The translations under genes were made by a program, and so were the position numbers. A stretch of 64,000 nt of DNA from Bacillota bacterium (GTDB lineage Bacteria; Bacillota_I; Bacilli_A; RF39; UBA660): NCBI GenBank assembly GCA_015059305.1, contig SVAQ01000005.1, positions 1-64,000 of the forward strand. Direction: 5' to 3'. The notes below the pieces were generated by a model. The model was not told where the DNA came from, made no database searches, and saw only the letters and a program-made list of their open reading frames with translations. Positions 52,024 to 60,384 of the stretch are shown one piece after another; the stretch's first letter is position 1, and every line of letters starts with the position of its first letter.

Positions 52024-52681
52024 TAATTAAATCCTTTATTACAGCATCTGCTAGTAAAATACCCGCGGAAGCTGACACACTCATATATGAAGAGACTGGA
52101 TTTGCTTTAATAGGAATTTCGCAAGACGATACTACTTTTACATCATCTATAAAATCTATTTTATTTAACTCGTGGCGAAGTTTCTTCCCAAGAGGGTCAC
52201 CAACTGTTTTTCTTAGCGAATTAACACTTAATTTTTGAATATCTGTACGATTTCCAACTCCAAGTGAACAGATAATTTTTTTATTATGCTTTTTGGCGCT
52301 TGTAATTAATAAAATTTTAGCTTCAATACTATCACAAGCATCAATGATATAGTCATAGTTTGTATAATCAATAATACTATCTTTGGTTAAAAACTCATTT
52401 CTAATAGTCACTTTAATATCTTCACTAATATTTTGGGCATAATTTTTTAATACCTCAACCTTTTGACACCCTAGAACATTTTTATTTGAATGTAATTGTC
52501 TATTTAAATTACTTTCTTCATATGAATCAAAGTCTACGATAGTAATATTTTTAATTCCTGAACGAATTAATATTTCAAAACAAACTGAACCTACGCCACC
52601 AACTCCTACTAATAAAATATTTGCATTATTTAATCTATTAATTTCCTCATTAGAAAGCAATCCTGCTAATCTCTCATACAT
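52010..52681 (-). CDS. tcdA: tRNA threonylcarbamoyladenosine dehydratase
   Basis: This 223-residue E1-like (ThiF/MoeB-family) enzyme begins RLAGLLSNEEINRLNNANI, then has nucleotide-binding GVGGVGSVCFE and the SNLNRQ Arg motif. DACDSIEAKILLI and GVGNRTDIQKLSV follow, and then the conserved DPLGKKLRHEL segment. TcdA cyclises the t6A modification of ANN-decoding tRNAs in an ATP-dependent step. In B. subtilis its homologue lies next to the 6S-1 RNA gene, and a 6S-like RNA is found directly upstream here. Confidence 0.93.
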   Translation of the reverse strand: MYERLAGLLSNEEINRLNNANILLVGVGGVGSVCFEILIRSGIKNITIVDFDSYEESNLNRQLHSNKNVLGCQKVEVLKNYAQNISEDIKVTIRNEFLTKDSIIDYTNYDYIIDACDSIEAKILLITSAKKHNKKIICSLGVGNRTDIQKLSVNSLRKTVGDPLGKKLRHELNKIDFIDDVKVVSSCEIPIKANPVSSYMSVSASAGILLADAVIKDLINEER

Positions 52682-52696
52682 AATTATTATTCCTTT

Positions 52697-52870
52697 AAAA
52701 AAAATCTAGAAGTTTACCGTTGATAAAATCCCGCTCTTCGCAGGTGGGTAATCACATGAATCAACTTTAGGATCTCTACTCACTTAATGGGTAGATCTTC
52801 AACACCGTAATTCAATTAGATCCCCGTTTATCTATCATTGTCGGTTTTATGCTTGATAAACTATCTAGAC
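52697..52870 (-). ncRNA. ssrS: 6S RNA (RNA polymerase regulator) candidate
   Basis: About 170 bases on the minus strand lie between a promoter and a T run and form a long, interrupted rod. TCTAGATAGTTTATC...AAAACC at the 5-prime side (from about 52869) pairs with the complement at 52705-52733 near the 3-prime end. A middle bubble contains a small hairpin CCTGC/GCGGG on the 3-prime side, and an apical hairpin GATCTAC/GTAGAGATC follows. This closing stem, central bubble and terminal loop are the 6S architecture. As I recall, B. subtilis 6S-1 lies between tcdA (yrvM) and aspS, so position agrees. 6S RNA sequesters sigma-A polymerase by mimicking an open promoter. Confidence 0.62.
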
Positions 52871-52876
52871 AATTTA

Positions 52877-52905
52877 ATTATATCAAAGGATATGTTTAAA
52901 ATAAA
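52877..52905 (-). promoter_or_regulatory. Promoter of the 6S-like RNA
   Basis: A perfect TATAAT on the minus strand (52882-52877) lies about seven bases ahead of the predicted 5-prime end; TTTATT at 52905-52900 is a weak -35 with 17-base spacing. Confidence 0.55.
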
Positions 52906-52946
52906 TAGACTTTACTGTAATTGACAGCAAAAATTAAGTCATTAAA

Positions 52947-52970
52947 AAAAGGATATTAATTAATCCTTTT
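52947..52970 (-). terminator. Terminator of the HerA-like gene
   Basis: AAAAGGAT/ATCCTTTT (52947-52954/52963-52970) overlaps the stop codon of the minus-strand gene and reads into a T run. Confidence 0.7.
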
Positions 52971-54717
52971 ATCTCCAGCATCCAGACACGTTACAGTTTG
53001 AACTATATGGCATTGGATTTGGCATTTCCAGTTTTACAATCATCGGAATTTTAAATGCACTACCAAATGCTACACAAGTACCAGGTTGTAATGTCTTTTG
53101 TTTTTCTATAACGTCTGTAGACATATTAGGAAGCATTTCTTCAATATATTTTATATCAAGTGGATGGGTCATTTTAAATATTAAAAAGTTTGAACATTGA
53201 GCAATAACTGTATCAGAGATTTCTACCGGTCTTTGAGAAATAATATCTAATAACACACCATATTTTCTTCCTTCTTTAGCTATCCGATCAAAGATATTAT
53301 ATCCAAGTAAGAATGTATCATTGTCTTTTTGAATATATCTATGTGCTTCTTCCAAAAATAAATGAAAAGGAATACTTGCTCTATTTTTTAATCCTTTAGA
53401 ATAATCAAATAATAATTTGCAGAAAATCTTTACTATGACTTTAGCATATACATCGTCAATATCCTCTAAATTGATATTAATAATTTGCGCCTTCTTTTCT
53501 CCAATTGATTTTAAAGAATTAATAAATTCCTCATTAGAAACATAGCGACCACCATTAAAATATGTTCCTACTACTCCACCAACGATTGTATTGATTCTTA
53601 CCTTTAATATTGAAGCATCATCTACTAATGTATCGTTATGTAAAAAGCCTTCGCTTATTAGCGTAAATTCTAATGCTTTAGCAAAATCTTTTAATGAATA
53701 AAATACCTTAGGATCTGGGGCAAGTGCTTCAATTGAATCATCAATATGTTTTAAAATATATTCTGTAATAAGTACTGATTCTCCAAAATAACCATTAGAA
53801 TCAATTTCAAAACATTCACTAAAAGAACGCGTATATCCTAATCCCGGAATTGTAGTATCAAAGTTAAACTCTGGCGTATTACACGTTTCAATAATTGTAA
53901 AAATTTCATTTTTCTTTTGCGAAGTTGTTTCGCTGCTAAATAATACTGCTAACAAAGCTTTTGCTATTAAATGATTCTTATATCTTCTAGAATCTGGATT
54001 ATCCATTGCAAAAATTTTAGATAACTTTAAAGTTTTTTCCAATATTGGTAATTGTGTATGACTACTTGCTTGAAGAAGCAATGCATAATCATCTAAAGTA
54101 AGTAGATTAACTGGAATTTGTAATAAAACATCAGTGGGATCTACAGGATTAGTAGTCACAAACTTATAATTATATTCAGGATTTATTTCATTTAGTTTTC
54201 CAAAAGCGTTTTTATATTCACCATATGCATCAAAAATAAATAAATTAGCATTCTTTGTACTAGTGTTTTTATTTAAGAAAATATTTTGAACTATTCTTGA
54301 TACTCCACATGATTTACCTGATCCAGAATTACCAAATATTGCTAAGTGATTTGAAAATAAATCGTTAATATTAGGACATACTGTAAACCCCTTATAAATA
54401 GCACTTGCGCCTAAAACAAAGCTATTTTCATTATATTGTCCTACTAAAGCCATTAACTCACCACCGTTAATAACCCGAATAGTCGAAGATAATAAAGGCT
54501 TTCTTAGTACACCATTAATATAACGATCTTGAACATATTCTCCTAAAAATTTAATCTTTATAATTTCATCATTTAATTCTGTAATTTCTCCTAAAATTCT
54601 TTGATCATTACTTTCAAAAACGACATGGAGATTCATTAAATCTGCAGTAATAGTACTCTTAGCTAAATTTTGGACATGAGCAATATTATCACTTATATAA
54701 AGAATTTTTCCGAACAT
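52969..54717 (-). CDS. HerA/DUF87-type P-loop ATPase
   Basis: This 582-residue protein has an N-terminal beta-barrel (HAS-barrel-like, about 1-100), Walker A IFGNSGSGKSCGVSRIVQN and ANLFIFDAYGEY nearby. Walker B is FHLFLEEAHRYI, followed by sensor segment GVLLDIISQRPVEISDTVIAQ, a pattern of HerA-FtsK ATPases. HerA translocates DNA, usually with a NurA nuclease, for end resection or defence. No nurA lies beside it. It is a single gene with its own terminator. The Cys pair near the end (CNVSGCWR) is unusual. Confidence 0.85.
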   Translation of the reverse strand: MFGKILYISDNIAHVQNLAKSTITADLMNLHVVFESNDQRILGEITELNDEIIKIKFLGEYVQDRYINGVLRKPLLSSTIRVINGGELMALVGQYNENSFVLGASAIYKGFTVCPNINDLFSNHLAIFGNSGSGKSCGVSRIVQNIFLNKNTSTKNANLFIFDAYGEYKNAFGKLNEINPEYNYKFVTTNPVDPTDVLLQIPVNLLTLDDYALLLQASSHTQLPILEKTLKLSKIFAMDNPDSRRYKNHLIAKALLAVLFSSETTSQKKNEIFTIIETCNTPEFNFDTTIPGLGYTRSFSECFEIDSNGYFGESVLITEYILKHIDDSIEALAPDPKVFYSLKDFAKALEFTLISEGFLHNDTLVDDASILKVRINTIVGGVVGTYFNGGRYVSNEEFINSLKSIGEKKAQIININLEDIDDVYAKVIVKIFCKLLFDYSKGLKNRASIPFHLFLEEAHRYIQKDNDTFLLGYNIFDRIAKEGRKYGVLLDIISQRPVEISDTVIAQCSNFLIFKMTHPLDIKYIEEMLPNMSTDVIEKQKTLQPGTCVAFGSAFKIPMIVKLEMPNPMPYSSNCNVSGCWR

Positions 54718-54800
54718 AAAAACACCTCTTTATTCTTTAATTATTATATCATAAAGAAATAAAAATAGAAAAATAAATTAATACTTTTCTATTATTTAAA

Positions 54801-55769
54801 TTATAAAATTTGCATTTCTTTAATTTCTTTTAAAGTTTGTTCTTCCCAACTTGAAGCTTGAACTTGGGCAATATGTTTCTTTCCTAGTATTAACATTAAT
54901 AACCGCGATTGCCCAATTCCCCCACCAATTGTGTATGGAATTTCCCTCTTTAAAACTTTTTGATGATATGGAAATGCTATTTTTTCTTCTGCTTTTGCTT
55001 TCTTTAATTGTGATATTAACGATTTTTCATCTACTCTAATTCCCATCGAAGATAGTTCAACAGCTTTATCTAAATTCTTTGAAAAAACAAGCAAGTCACC
55101 ATCTAAAGACCAATCATCATAATCAGGACTTCTTAAATCATGAGGAATACCTGATTTTAGTTTATCGCCAATTCCAATAATAAAAATCGCTTTTTTTTCT
55201 CTAGTGATTAGTTCTTCTCTTTCTTTTGGAGTTTTATCAGGATACAGATCTTCTAGTTCTTGACTAGTAATAAAAGTAATTGTCTTAGGAAGTTCTAAAC
55301 TTAAAAAAGGATACTTCTTTTTCATTGTGCTTAATGTTTGTCTAATTGCTTTATATATAGCACGTACTGTTTCTTGCAAAAATTCAATTTTTCGATCATC
55401 TTTTTCAATCACTTTTTCCCAGTCCCATTGTTCAACATACATTGAATGAATATCATCAACTATTTCGTCTTTACGAATAGCTTTCATATCTGTATATAAG
55501 CCGGTATGCATCGCAAAACCGTATCTACCTAACGCTTCACGTTTCCATTTAGCTAAAGAGTGAACAATCTCAAATTGTTCATCACTTTTCATAAAATCAA
55601 CTGATTTTTCTGTACCAGTTAATCCATCTTGCAGACCCGAAGATGTTTTTACAAATAATGGACTTCCAACTTTAGTAAGTCCTAACCTTTTTTCTAATTG
55701 ACTTTCAAAATATTTTTTTACTTCATCAATCATTTTAATTGTTTCTAAATAACTTAATTTCTTTTTCAT
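54801..55769 (-). CDS. asnA: Aspartate-ammonia ligase (asparagine synthetase A)
   Basis: This 322-residue enzyme makes asparagine from aspartate, ammonia and ATP. It is a class II tRNA-synthetase-like protein: YLETIKMIDEVKKYFESQLE at the start, VGSPLFVKTSSGLQDGL, AKWKREALGRYGF, MYVEQWDWEKV and the C-terminal GGGIGQSRLLMLIL. AAGAAGGAAAG precedes the ATG. The 460-base leader holds a T-box, then a short leader peptide rich in Asn codons with alternative hairpins, so expression should respond to uncharged tRNA-Asn and perhaps to slow Asn decoding. Confidence 0.97.
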   Translation of the reverse strand: MKKKLSYLETIKMIDEVKKYFESQLEKRLGLTKVGSPLFVKTSSGLQDGLTGTEKSVDFMKSDEQFEIVHSLAKWKREALGRYGFAMHTGLYTDMKAIRKDEIVDDIHSMYVEQWDWEKVIEKDDRKIEFLQETVRAIYKAIRQTLSTMKKKYPFLSLELPKTITFITSQELEDLYPDKTPKEREELITREKKAIFIIGIGDKLKSGIPHDLRSPDYDDWSLDGDLLVFSKNLDKAVELSSMGIRVDEKSLISQLKKAKAEEKIAFPYHQKVLKREIPYTIGGGIGQSRLLMLILGKKHIAQVQASSWEEQTLKEIKEMQIL

Positions 55770-55822
55770 TTTTCTTTCCTTCTTTCTTAATTTAAATTCT
55801 AATTAAGATACTTGTAGGACAT

Positions 55823-55882
55823 ATCTATTTTATTTATTTTTATTCCTAAAATAGATTCAAATGAAATATATTCTATTTTAGG
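55823..55882 (-). promoter_or_regulatory. Mutually exclusive hairpins in the asnA leader
   Basis: Segment 1 (55882-55872, CCTAAAATAGA) pairs perfectly over 11 bases with segment 2 (55855-55845, TCTATTTTAGG). Segment 2 (55856-55848) can instead pair over 9 bases with segment 3 (55831-55823, AAAATAGAT). Segment 1 contains the leader-peptide stop codon, so ribosome position would decide which hairpin forms. Neither has a strong T run, so control might be translational or through RNA stability. Confidence 0.55.
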
Positions 55883-55916
55883 TTCTTATATTATTGTTAT
55901 TGTCATCTTCTGTCAT
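55878..55916 (-). CDS. Asn-rich leader peptide upstream of asnA
   Basis: A 12-codon frame encodes MTEDDNNNNIRT, with four consecutive Asn codons (AAT AAC AAT AAT). A strong AAGGAAGTG lies 6 bases ahead of the ATG. It sits after the T-box terminator and before asnA, and its stop lies in the first arm of a perfect hairpin. A ribosome stalling on Asn codons would cover that region. The amino acid matches the product of the downstream enzyme, the logic of classical attenuator peptides. Confidence 0.6.
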   Translation of the reverse strand: MTEDDNNNNIRT

Positions 55917-55943
55917 ATTATCACTTCCTTTTTCTTAAAAATA

Positions 55944-56228
55944 AAAAACCCGTATCATCCTACAAATAAGGACGAATACGGGTATCCGCGGTGCCACCTT
56001 AATTTATTACTAAAGCTTAATAACTTTTTTTATCTTAGTAATCTCTTTTTTTGCTCCAACAAGCATAGCAACATGATAACGGATTGCATCCGAACTAGTC
56101 TACTAAGAATAATCTTTTCGGTAGTTTGCTCGGAGGTGTTCTTTCACAATGCGCTTATCATCAGTTCACACTATACCTGACTCACTTGCATAAGCATCAA
56201 AGTTACTTTTCCTCTTCAACGCACTATC
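55944..56228 (-). promoter_or_regulatory. T-box leader (tRNA-Asn responsive) of asnA
   Basis: The minus strand carries the T-box core AAGGTGGCACCGCGGA (56000-55985), whose TGGC/TGGN part reads the tRNA acceptor end. An intrinsic terminator (arms ACCCGTATTCGTCCT and AGGATGATACGGGT, then six Ts) follows at about 55983-55943. Upstream, GAAGAGGAAAAGTAA opens stem I, and GTGAAAGAACACC provides an AAC (Asn) triplet at the expected specifier position. Uncharged tRNA-Asn would stabilise the antiterminator. This fits asparagine synthetase. Confidence 0.88.
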
Positions 56229-56257
56229 AATATAACACAATTGTTCGCATATGTCAA
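56229..56257 (-). promoter_or_regulatory. Promoter of the asnA leader
   Basis: TTGACA (56257-56252), a 17-base spacer and TATATT (56234-56229) on the minus strand lie just before the T-box stem I. The -35 overlaps the stop codon of the ywaF-like gene. Confidence 0.8.
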
Positions 56258-57072
56258 ATTATCCGTTTTCTTTTAAAGAATTTCTTTATTGTTTTAGTAA
56301 TAATAAATATAATATAGGCTCCAACAATAAGTGCAAATATATAGATTATAAGATAAATAAAATGAGGCACATAATCTTGGATTGTATTAAAAATAGGAAG
56401 CGAACTTTTAAAATATGGGCTTATATAAAACATATTAAATTCTTCACCATTTAATATTAAAATATTATAAACTAAAATATTCAAAAGATACGCAATACTT
56501 ACAAATAAACAAAATACCTTAATAGCATTATTAAAATTTTTCTTAGTAATCTTCACTTCTCCACTTATAAGTAAATAAATAGATATAATAAAGCTACCAA
56601 GGTGTAACCACATTGTATGAACATTAACAAGAATGCTACTTGTAAAGCAGCTATCAGGCATCAAAATCGTGGCAATACTACCTAAAATTGTTACGAAAGA
56701 TAGATATGAAAGTAGCGAAGTTCTAATCCTTCCCTTTTTTAAATACAAGCATATTAAGCAAACATAAATTGGAGTTGTACATAGTTGAAAAGGAAATGCA
56801 TACCACTGATAATTCCAACTAGATAAACCTGTTACCGCGTCAAATTCAAAAGACCAAATAAGTTGCTTTAAAATCTCTAAGATTAATGCACCATAACCAT
56901 AAATTGCCAAAACTAATCGAAATTGTTTCTCATTATATTTATTTTTTAATAAATAAAGTGTAAATATTAAAAACAGCATCACTAAAATGCAAATTAAGTG
57001 AAAAAGACCATAAGCTGTCGGGGTATTCATTGTTCCCTGTAAATTATAAAGGAATTTTTCAAATAAATTCAT
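56254..57072 (-). CDS. YwaF/TMEM164-family integral membrane protein
   Basis: This 272-residue protein has seven predicted membrane helices. The pattern AYGLFHLICILVMLFL in helix 1, WNYQWYAFPFQLCTTPIYV in the middle and VNVHTMWLHLGSFIISIYLL is that of the YwaF (TIGR02206) family, related to eukaryotic TMEM164. TMEM164 is reported to act in lipid acyl transfer; the bacterial function is not known to me. The conserved Cys in QLCTTP and the His in HTMWLHLG are retained. It precedes the asnA leader on the same strand. Confidence 0.8.
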   Translation of the reverse strand: MNLFEKFLYNLQGTMNTPTAYGLFHLICILVMLFLIFTLYLLKNKYNEKQFRLVLAIYGYGALILEILKQLIWSFEFDAVTGLSSWNYQWYAFPFQLCTTPIYVCLICLYLKKGRIRTSLLSYLSFVTILGSIATILMPDSCFTSSILVNVHTMWLHLGSFIISIYLLISGEVKITKKNFNNAIKVFCLFVSIAYLLNILVYNILILNGEEFNMFYISPYFKSSLPIFNTIQDYVPHFIYLIIYIFALIVGAYIIFIITKTIKKFFKRKRII

Positions 57073-57164
57073 ACTACACCTACTTATTACCTATAGTATA
57101 TCTTTTTTCAAAAGATAGTTCTATATATTTTAAAGTGCATATGTCAACTTAATGTTGCATATAA

Positions 57165-57190
57165 AAAGTAAAACTTAATTGTTTTACTTT
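57165..57190 (-). terminator. Terminator after the hisS-to-gatB operon
   Basis: AAAGTAAAAC/GTTTTACTTT (57165-57174/57181-57190) with a six-base loop lies a few bases past the gatB stop and reads into Ts on the minus strand. Confidence 0.8.
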
Positions 57191-57195
57191 CTTGA

Positions 57196-58623
57196 TTATT
57201 TATCTATCTTCTTATGAAGTAACTGTTTAGTAATAAGAGGACTGGCTTTTCCTTTAGTTTCTTTCATAACCTGTCCTACAAAGAAATCAAACATATTAGT
57301 TCTTCCATTTTGATATTCAATAATTTGTTCTGGATGTTTAGATAAAATATTATCAATAATTCCTTCGATTTCTTTTTCATCAGTAATTTGACTATTTTCT
57401 TTAGATATAAATTCTTTAGGTTCTTTTCTTTCTTCTAAAGCTTTATAGAACACTTCTTTAGCTTGCTTCGATGAAATTGTATTATCACATTGCTTATCAA
57501 TAATTTGTTTTAATAACTTTGGAGTAATATAAAAATTCTCTAAAGAAATTTCTTCTTTATTAATATAAGCAATAATTAAGCCATTAAGCCAATTACATGC
57601 TGTTTTAGCTTCAATCCCAATCTTGATACAGTCCTCAAAATAATCAGCGTTTTTCTTATCTTTTACAATAATATTAGCATCTTTTTCATCAAGACCATAT
57701 GACTTTATATACATTTTCTTACGTTCACTAGCAAGCATTGGAATACTCTTTTTAATACTTTCCACATAATTTTTATCAATCTTAATCGGTGGAATATTCG
57801 GCTCTACAAAGTATTTATAGTCTACGGCATCAACTTTACTACGCATATGAATTGTAGTACCAGTTTCTTCATCGAAACGACGAGTTTCTTGAACAAGTTC
57901 ATTACTGCGACCTGCACAATATAATTCCAATTGTCTTTTTTCTTCGTAAAGAATTGTATCACGAACATTACCAAGTGAATTAACATTTTTAACTTCTACT
58001 TTTGGAGTAAGGAAATTACCTTCTTCATCTTGCAAACTAACATTAACATCACATCTTATTTGTCCTTTTTTAGTATCAGCTTCGGAAATATCTGCATATT
58101 GATAAATTCGACACATGGTATCTAAAAAAGCAACTGCCTCATCAGCAGAATGCATACACGGATCAGTTACACACTCTAAAAGTGGAACGCCTGCTCGGTT
58201 GTAATCAATTAGTGAAGTTGATGATAAATGATCTAAAGAAGCAGAATCTTCCTCTAAATGAATATCTTGAATAGTAATAGGAATCATTTGACCATTGCAT
58301 TCAATATCAATACGACCATTTACACCAATTGGCATTGTAGCTTGCGTAATTTGATACCCTTTTGGTAAATCTGGGTAGTAATAATTCTTACGATCAAACA
58401 TTAAATATTCTGGTTGTTTACAATTTAATATCAAAGAGGCCATAAGTGCTTTGCGAACGCATTCTTTGTTAACATTTGGTAAGATACCTGGCAAACCTAA
58501 ATCAATACCTACGACATTAGCATTAGCTACTTTATTATAAATATTAGAGGCTGGACTAAACACTTTTGAATTACTTTTCATTTCACAATGCATTTCTAGT
58601 CCAATAACTAAACGATAGTTCAT
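57196..58623 (-). CDS. gatB: Asp/Glu-tRNA amidotransferase subunit B
   Basis: This 475-residue subunit binds and activates the mischarged tRNA for transamidation. Motifs: VIGLEMHCEMKSNSKVFSP near the start, DLGLPGILPNVN, the kinase-like KNYYYPDLPKGYQI, HLEEDSASLDH, DYNRAGVPLLE and RCDVNVS. The YqeY-like tail domain (about 330-475) ends GKASPLITKQLL. The ATG overlaps the gatA stop by one base. Because asnS is present in the same operon, the complex likely serves Gln-tRNA formation, as no glnS is seen here. Confidence 0.97.
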   Translation of the reverse strand: MNYRLVIGLEMHCEMKSNSKVFSPASNIYNKVANANVVGIDLGLPGILPNVNKECVRKALMASLILNCKQPEYLMFDRKNYYYPDLPKGYQITQATMPIGVNGRIDIECNGQMIPITIQDIHLEEDSASLDHLSSTSLIDYNRAGVPLLECVTDPCMHSADEAVAFLDTMCRIYQYADISEADTKKGQIRCDVNVSLQDEEGNFLTPKVEVKNVNSLGNVRDTILYEEKRQLELYCAGRSNELVQETRRFDEETGTTIHMRSKVDAVDYKYFVEPNIPPIKIDKNYVESIKKSIPMLASERKKMYIKSYGLDEKDANIIVKDKKNADYFEDCIKIGIEAKTACNWLNGLIIAYINKEEISLENFYITPKLLKQIIDKQCDNTISSKQAKEVFYKALEERKEPKEFISKENSQITDEKEIEGIIDNILSKHPEQIIEYQNGRTNMFDFFVGQVMKETKGKASPLITKQLLHKKIDK

Positions 58624-60086
58624 TATTTAACCTCCTTTACTATTTGATTTTTATATCCTAGTTCTTCTTCGATTGCACTAGCAATATTTAATACATTAGC
58701 ATCATCTTTGAATGCACCTGTAATATTGATTGCAGTTGGCATTTCATGAATAAAACCATTAGGAATTGTAATTGATGGATATCCACCAAAATTTCCAATT
58801 GCTAGATGATTTTCTAATAATACTCGATGTCTATCTCCACGAATCATCTTATCTTGCGCCTTTTCAAAAGAAGTTGCACAAGAACCTGCGCAAGGTAATA
58901 TTAAACCATCATATTCCTTAAATAATTCATTGAATTTATTACAAATAAGTCTTCTTACCCTTTTTGCATTTAAGAAATACTTTTCTTGATTTTCTTTTTG
59001 AAGGATGAAACTACCAATTACAAATCTTCTTTTAACAAACGGAGAAAAGCCATTAGTACGGTGATCTTTCATAACGTCCATAACACTATTGCCATTACCA
59101 CGTGGTCCAAAGATAATACCTGTTAAATTTGAATTATTAGAAGTTGCTTCTGCACATGCTAGTGAATCATAAACAGGTTTAATAGCATTTAATAAATTAA
59201 AATCAATAGATACTTCCTCAACTTCAATACCAAGTTGTCTTATTTTAGCAATTGTCTTTTCAAAATCTTCCATTATTTTAATTGTATCTAAATCTACATA
59301 ATTATTTTTATCACATATTTCTTTAATATAAAATAATTTTTTTCCTTTAACATTGCCATCAATTAAATTATAAAGTGAAATATCGTCCATATCTCTAATT
59401 GATGTCATGTCCTTGTTATCGGAACCTTTCATAGCATCCATAACAATAGCAGCATCTTTAACATTTCTTGTAAATGTCCCAATATGATCTAATGATGAAG
59501 CAAAAGCAAATAGTCCATATCTACTTACTAGTCCATAGGAAGGTTTATATCCTACTACCCCTGTAAATGCAGCTGGTTTTCTAATTGAATCACCAGTATC
59601 AGTTCCAATAGCATAAGGTACAACACCTAAAGCTACTGCCGCAGCACTTCCCGCAGAAGACCCACCAGCAATATGTTTCGTATTCCAAGGATTACGTACA
59701 GTACCACTATTACCTGTAGTTCCTGTAGCGCCCATAGCCAGTTCATCCAAATTAGTTTTACCAATCATTACAGCGCCATTTTTACATAAATTTTCATATA
59801 CAGTAGCATCATATACAGGAACATAATCTTTCAAAGTATTAGAACAAGCAGTTGTTCTAACTCCCTTAGTAGAAATATTATCCTTCATAGCATATGGAAT
59901 TCCAGATAAAAGATTGTCGTTCACTTCAACTTCTTTAGCGTTTTCAATCAGTAAATTAAAAGCATTGATCTTTTCATTATATTTTTTTATTTCATTTATA
60001 CTTTCTTCTATCAATTCTTTTGAGGTAACATCGCCATTTTTTAAAGCATTATGAATTGTAAGTAAATCTTTATCTAAATAACGCAT
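58623..60086 (-). CDS. gatA: Asp/Glu-tRNA amidotransferase subunit A (amidase)
   Basis: This 487-residue glutaminase/amidase subunit has the Ser-cisSer-Lys triad: Lys in YAMKDNISTKG, Ser in AGGSSAGSAAAVA and the nucleophile in GTDTGDSIRKPA. In the last motif the family Gly-Gly-Ser is Gly-Asp-Ser, a change next to the oxyanion hole that I would want to compare with close relatives. ATG 60086 follows GGTGGTGG right after the gatC stop; an extended start inside gatC is rejected. Ammonia from glutamine is channelled to GatB. Confidence 0.95.
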   Translation of the reverse strand: MRYLDKDLLTIHNALKNGDVTSKELIEESINEIKKYNEKINAFNLLIENAKEVEVNDNLLSGIPYAMKDNISTKGVRTTACSNTLKDYVPVYDATVYENLCKNGAVMIGKTNLDELAMGATGTTGNSGTVRNPWNTKHIAGGSSAGSAAAVALGVVPYAIGTDTGDSIRKPAAFTGVVGYKPSYGLVSRYGLFAFASSLDHIGTFTRNVKDAAIVMDAMKGSDNKDMTSIRDMDDISLYNLIDGNVKGKKLFYIKEICDKNNYVDLDTIKIMEDFEKTIAKIRQLGIEVEEVSIDFNLLNAIKPVYDSLACAEATSNNSNLTGIIFGPRGNGNSVMDVMKDHRTNGFSPFVKRRFVIGSFILQKENQEKYFLNAKRVRRLICNKFNELFKEYDGLILPCAGSCATSFEKAQDKMIRGDRHRVLLENHLAIGNFGGYPSITIPNGFIHEMPTAINITGAFKDDANVLNIASAIEEELGYKNQIVKEVK

Positions 60087-60087
60087 G

Positions 60088-60384
60088 TTAACCCACCACC
60101 TTTGGTACTTCAACTACGCGATCAATTTTCGCATCACAATTTACCAAAATATCTTCGATTGATAGTGATTCATCAGCAATATCTTCACGAAGGTCAGTTA
60201 GAGAAAATTCACAAGCAAAACTTTGTGGCTCTACCTCGCTTATCCCTTCGATCGAACTAATTATTTCCATATTTTCATTAATAATATCAAATTCTTCTAA
60301 AAGAGTATCCGCTTCTTCCTCTGATAAATCAAATAAAAGCTTGTTAGCATAATCATTAATCATTTCTTTTGTAAAATTTTTCAT
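60088..60384 (-). CDS. gatC: Asp/Glu-tRNA amidotransferase subunit C
   Basis: This 98-residue belt protein stabilises GatA-GatB. It starts MKNFTKEMINDYANKLLFDL, with the acidic middle segment LSEEEADTLLEEFDII typical of GatC, and ends in a loop region with INCDAKIDRV-like VNCDAKIDRVVEVPKVVG. It overlaps the aspS stop by four bases and lies one base ahead of gatA. Confidence 0.93.
   Translation of the reverse strand: MKNFTKEMINDYANKLLFDLSEEEADTLLEEFDIINENMEIISSIEGISEVEPQSFACEFSLTDLREDIADESLSIEDILVNCDAKIDRVVEVPKVVG

Noticed and set aside
56126..56454. Short plus-strand frames over the asnA leader and the ywaF-like gene
   Set aside because: They overlap the T-box stem I and a good membrane-protein gene and lack ribosome sites.
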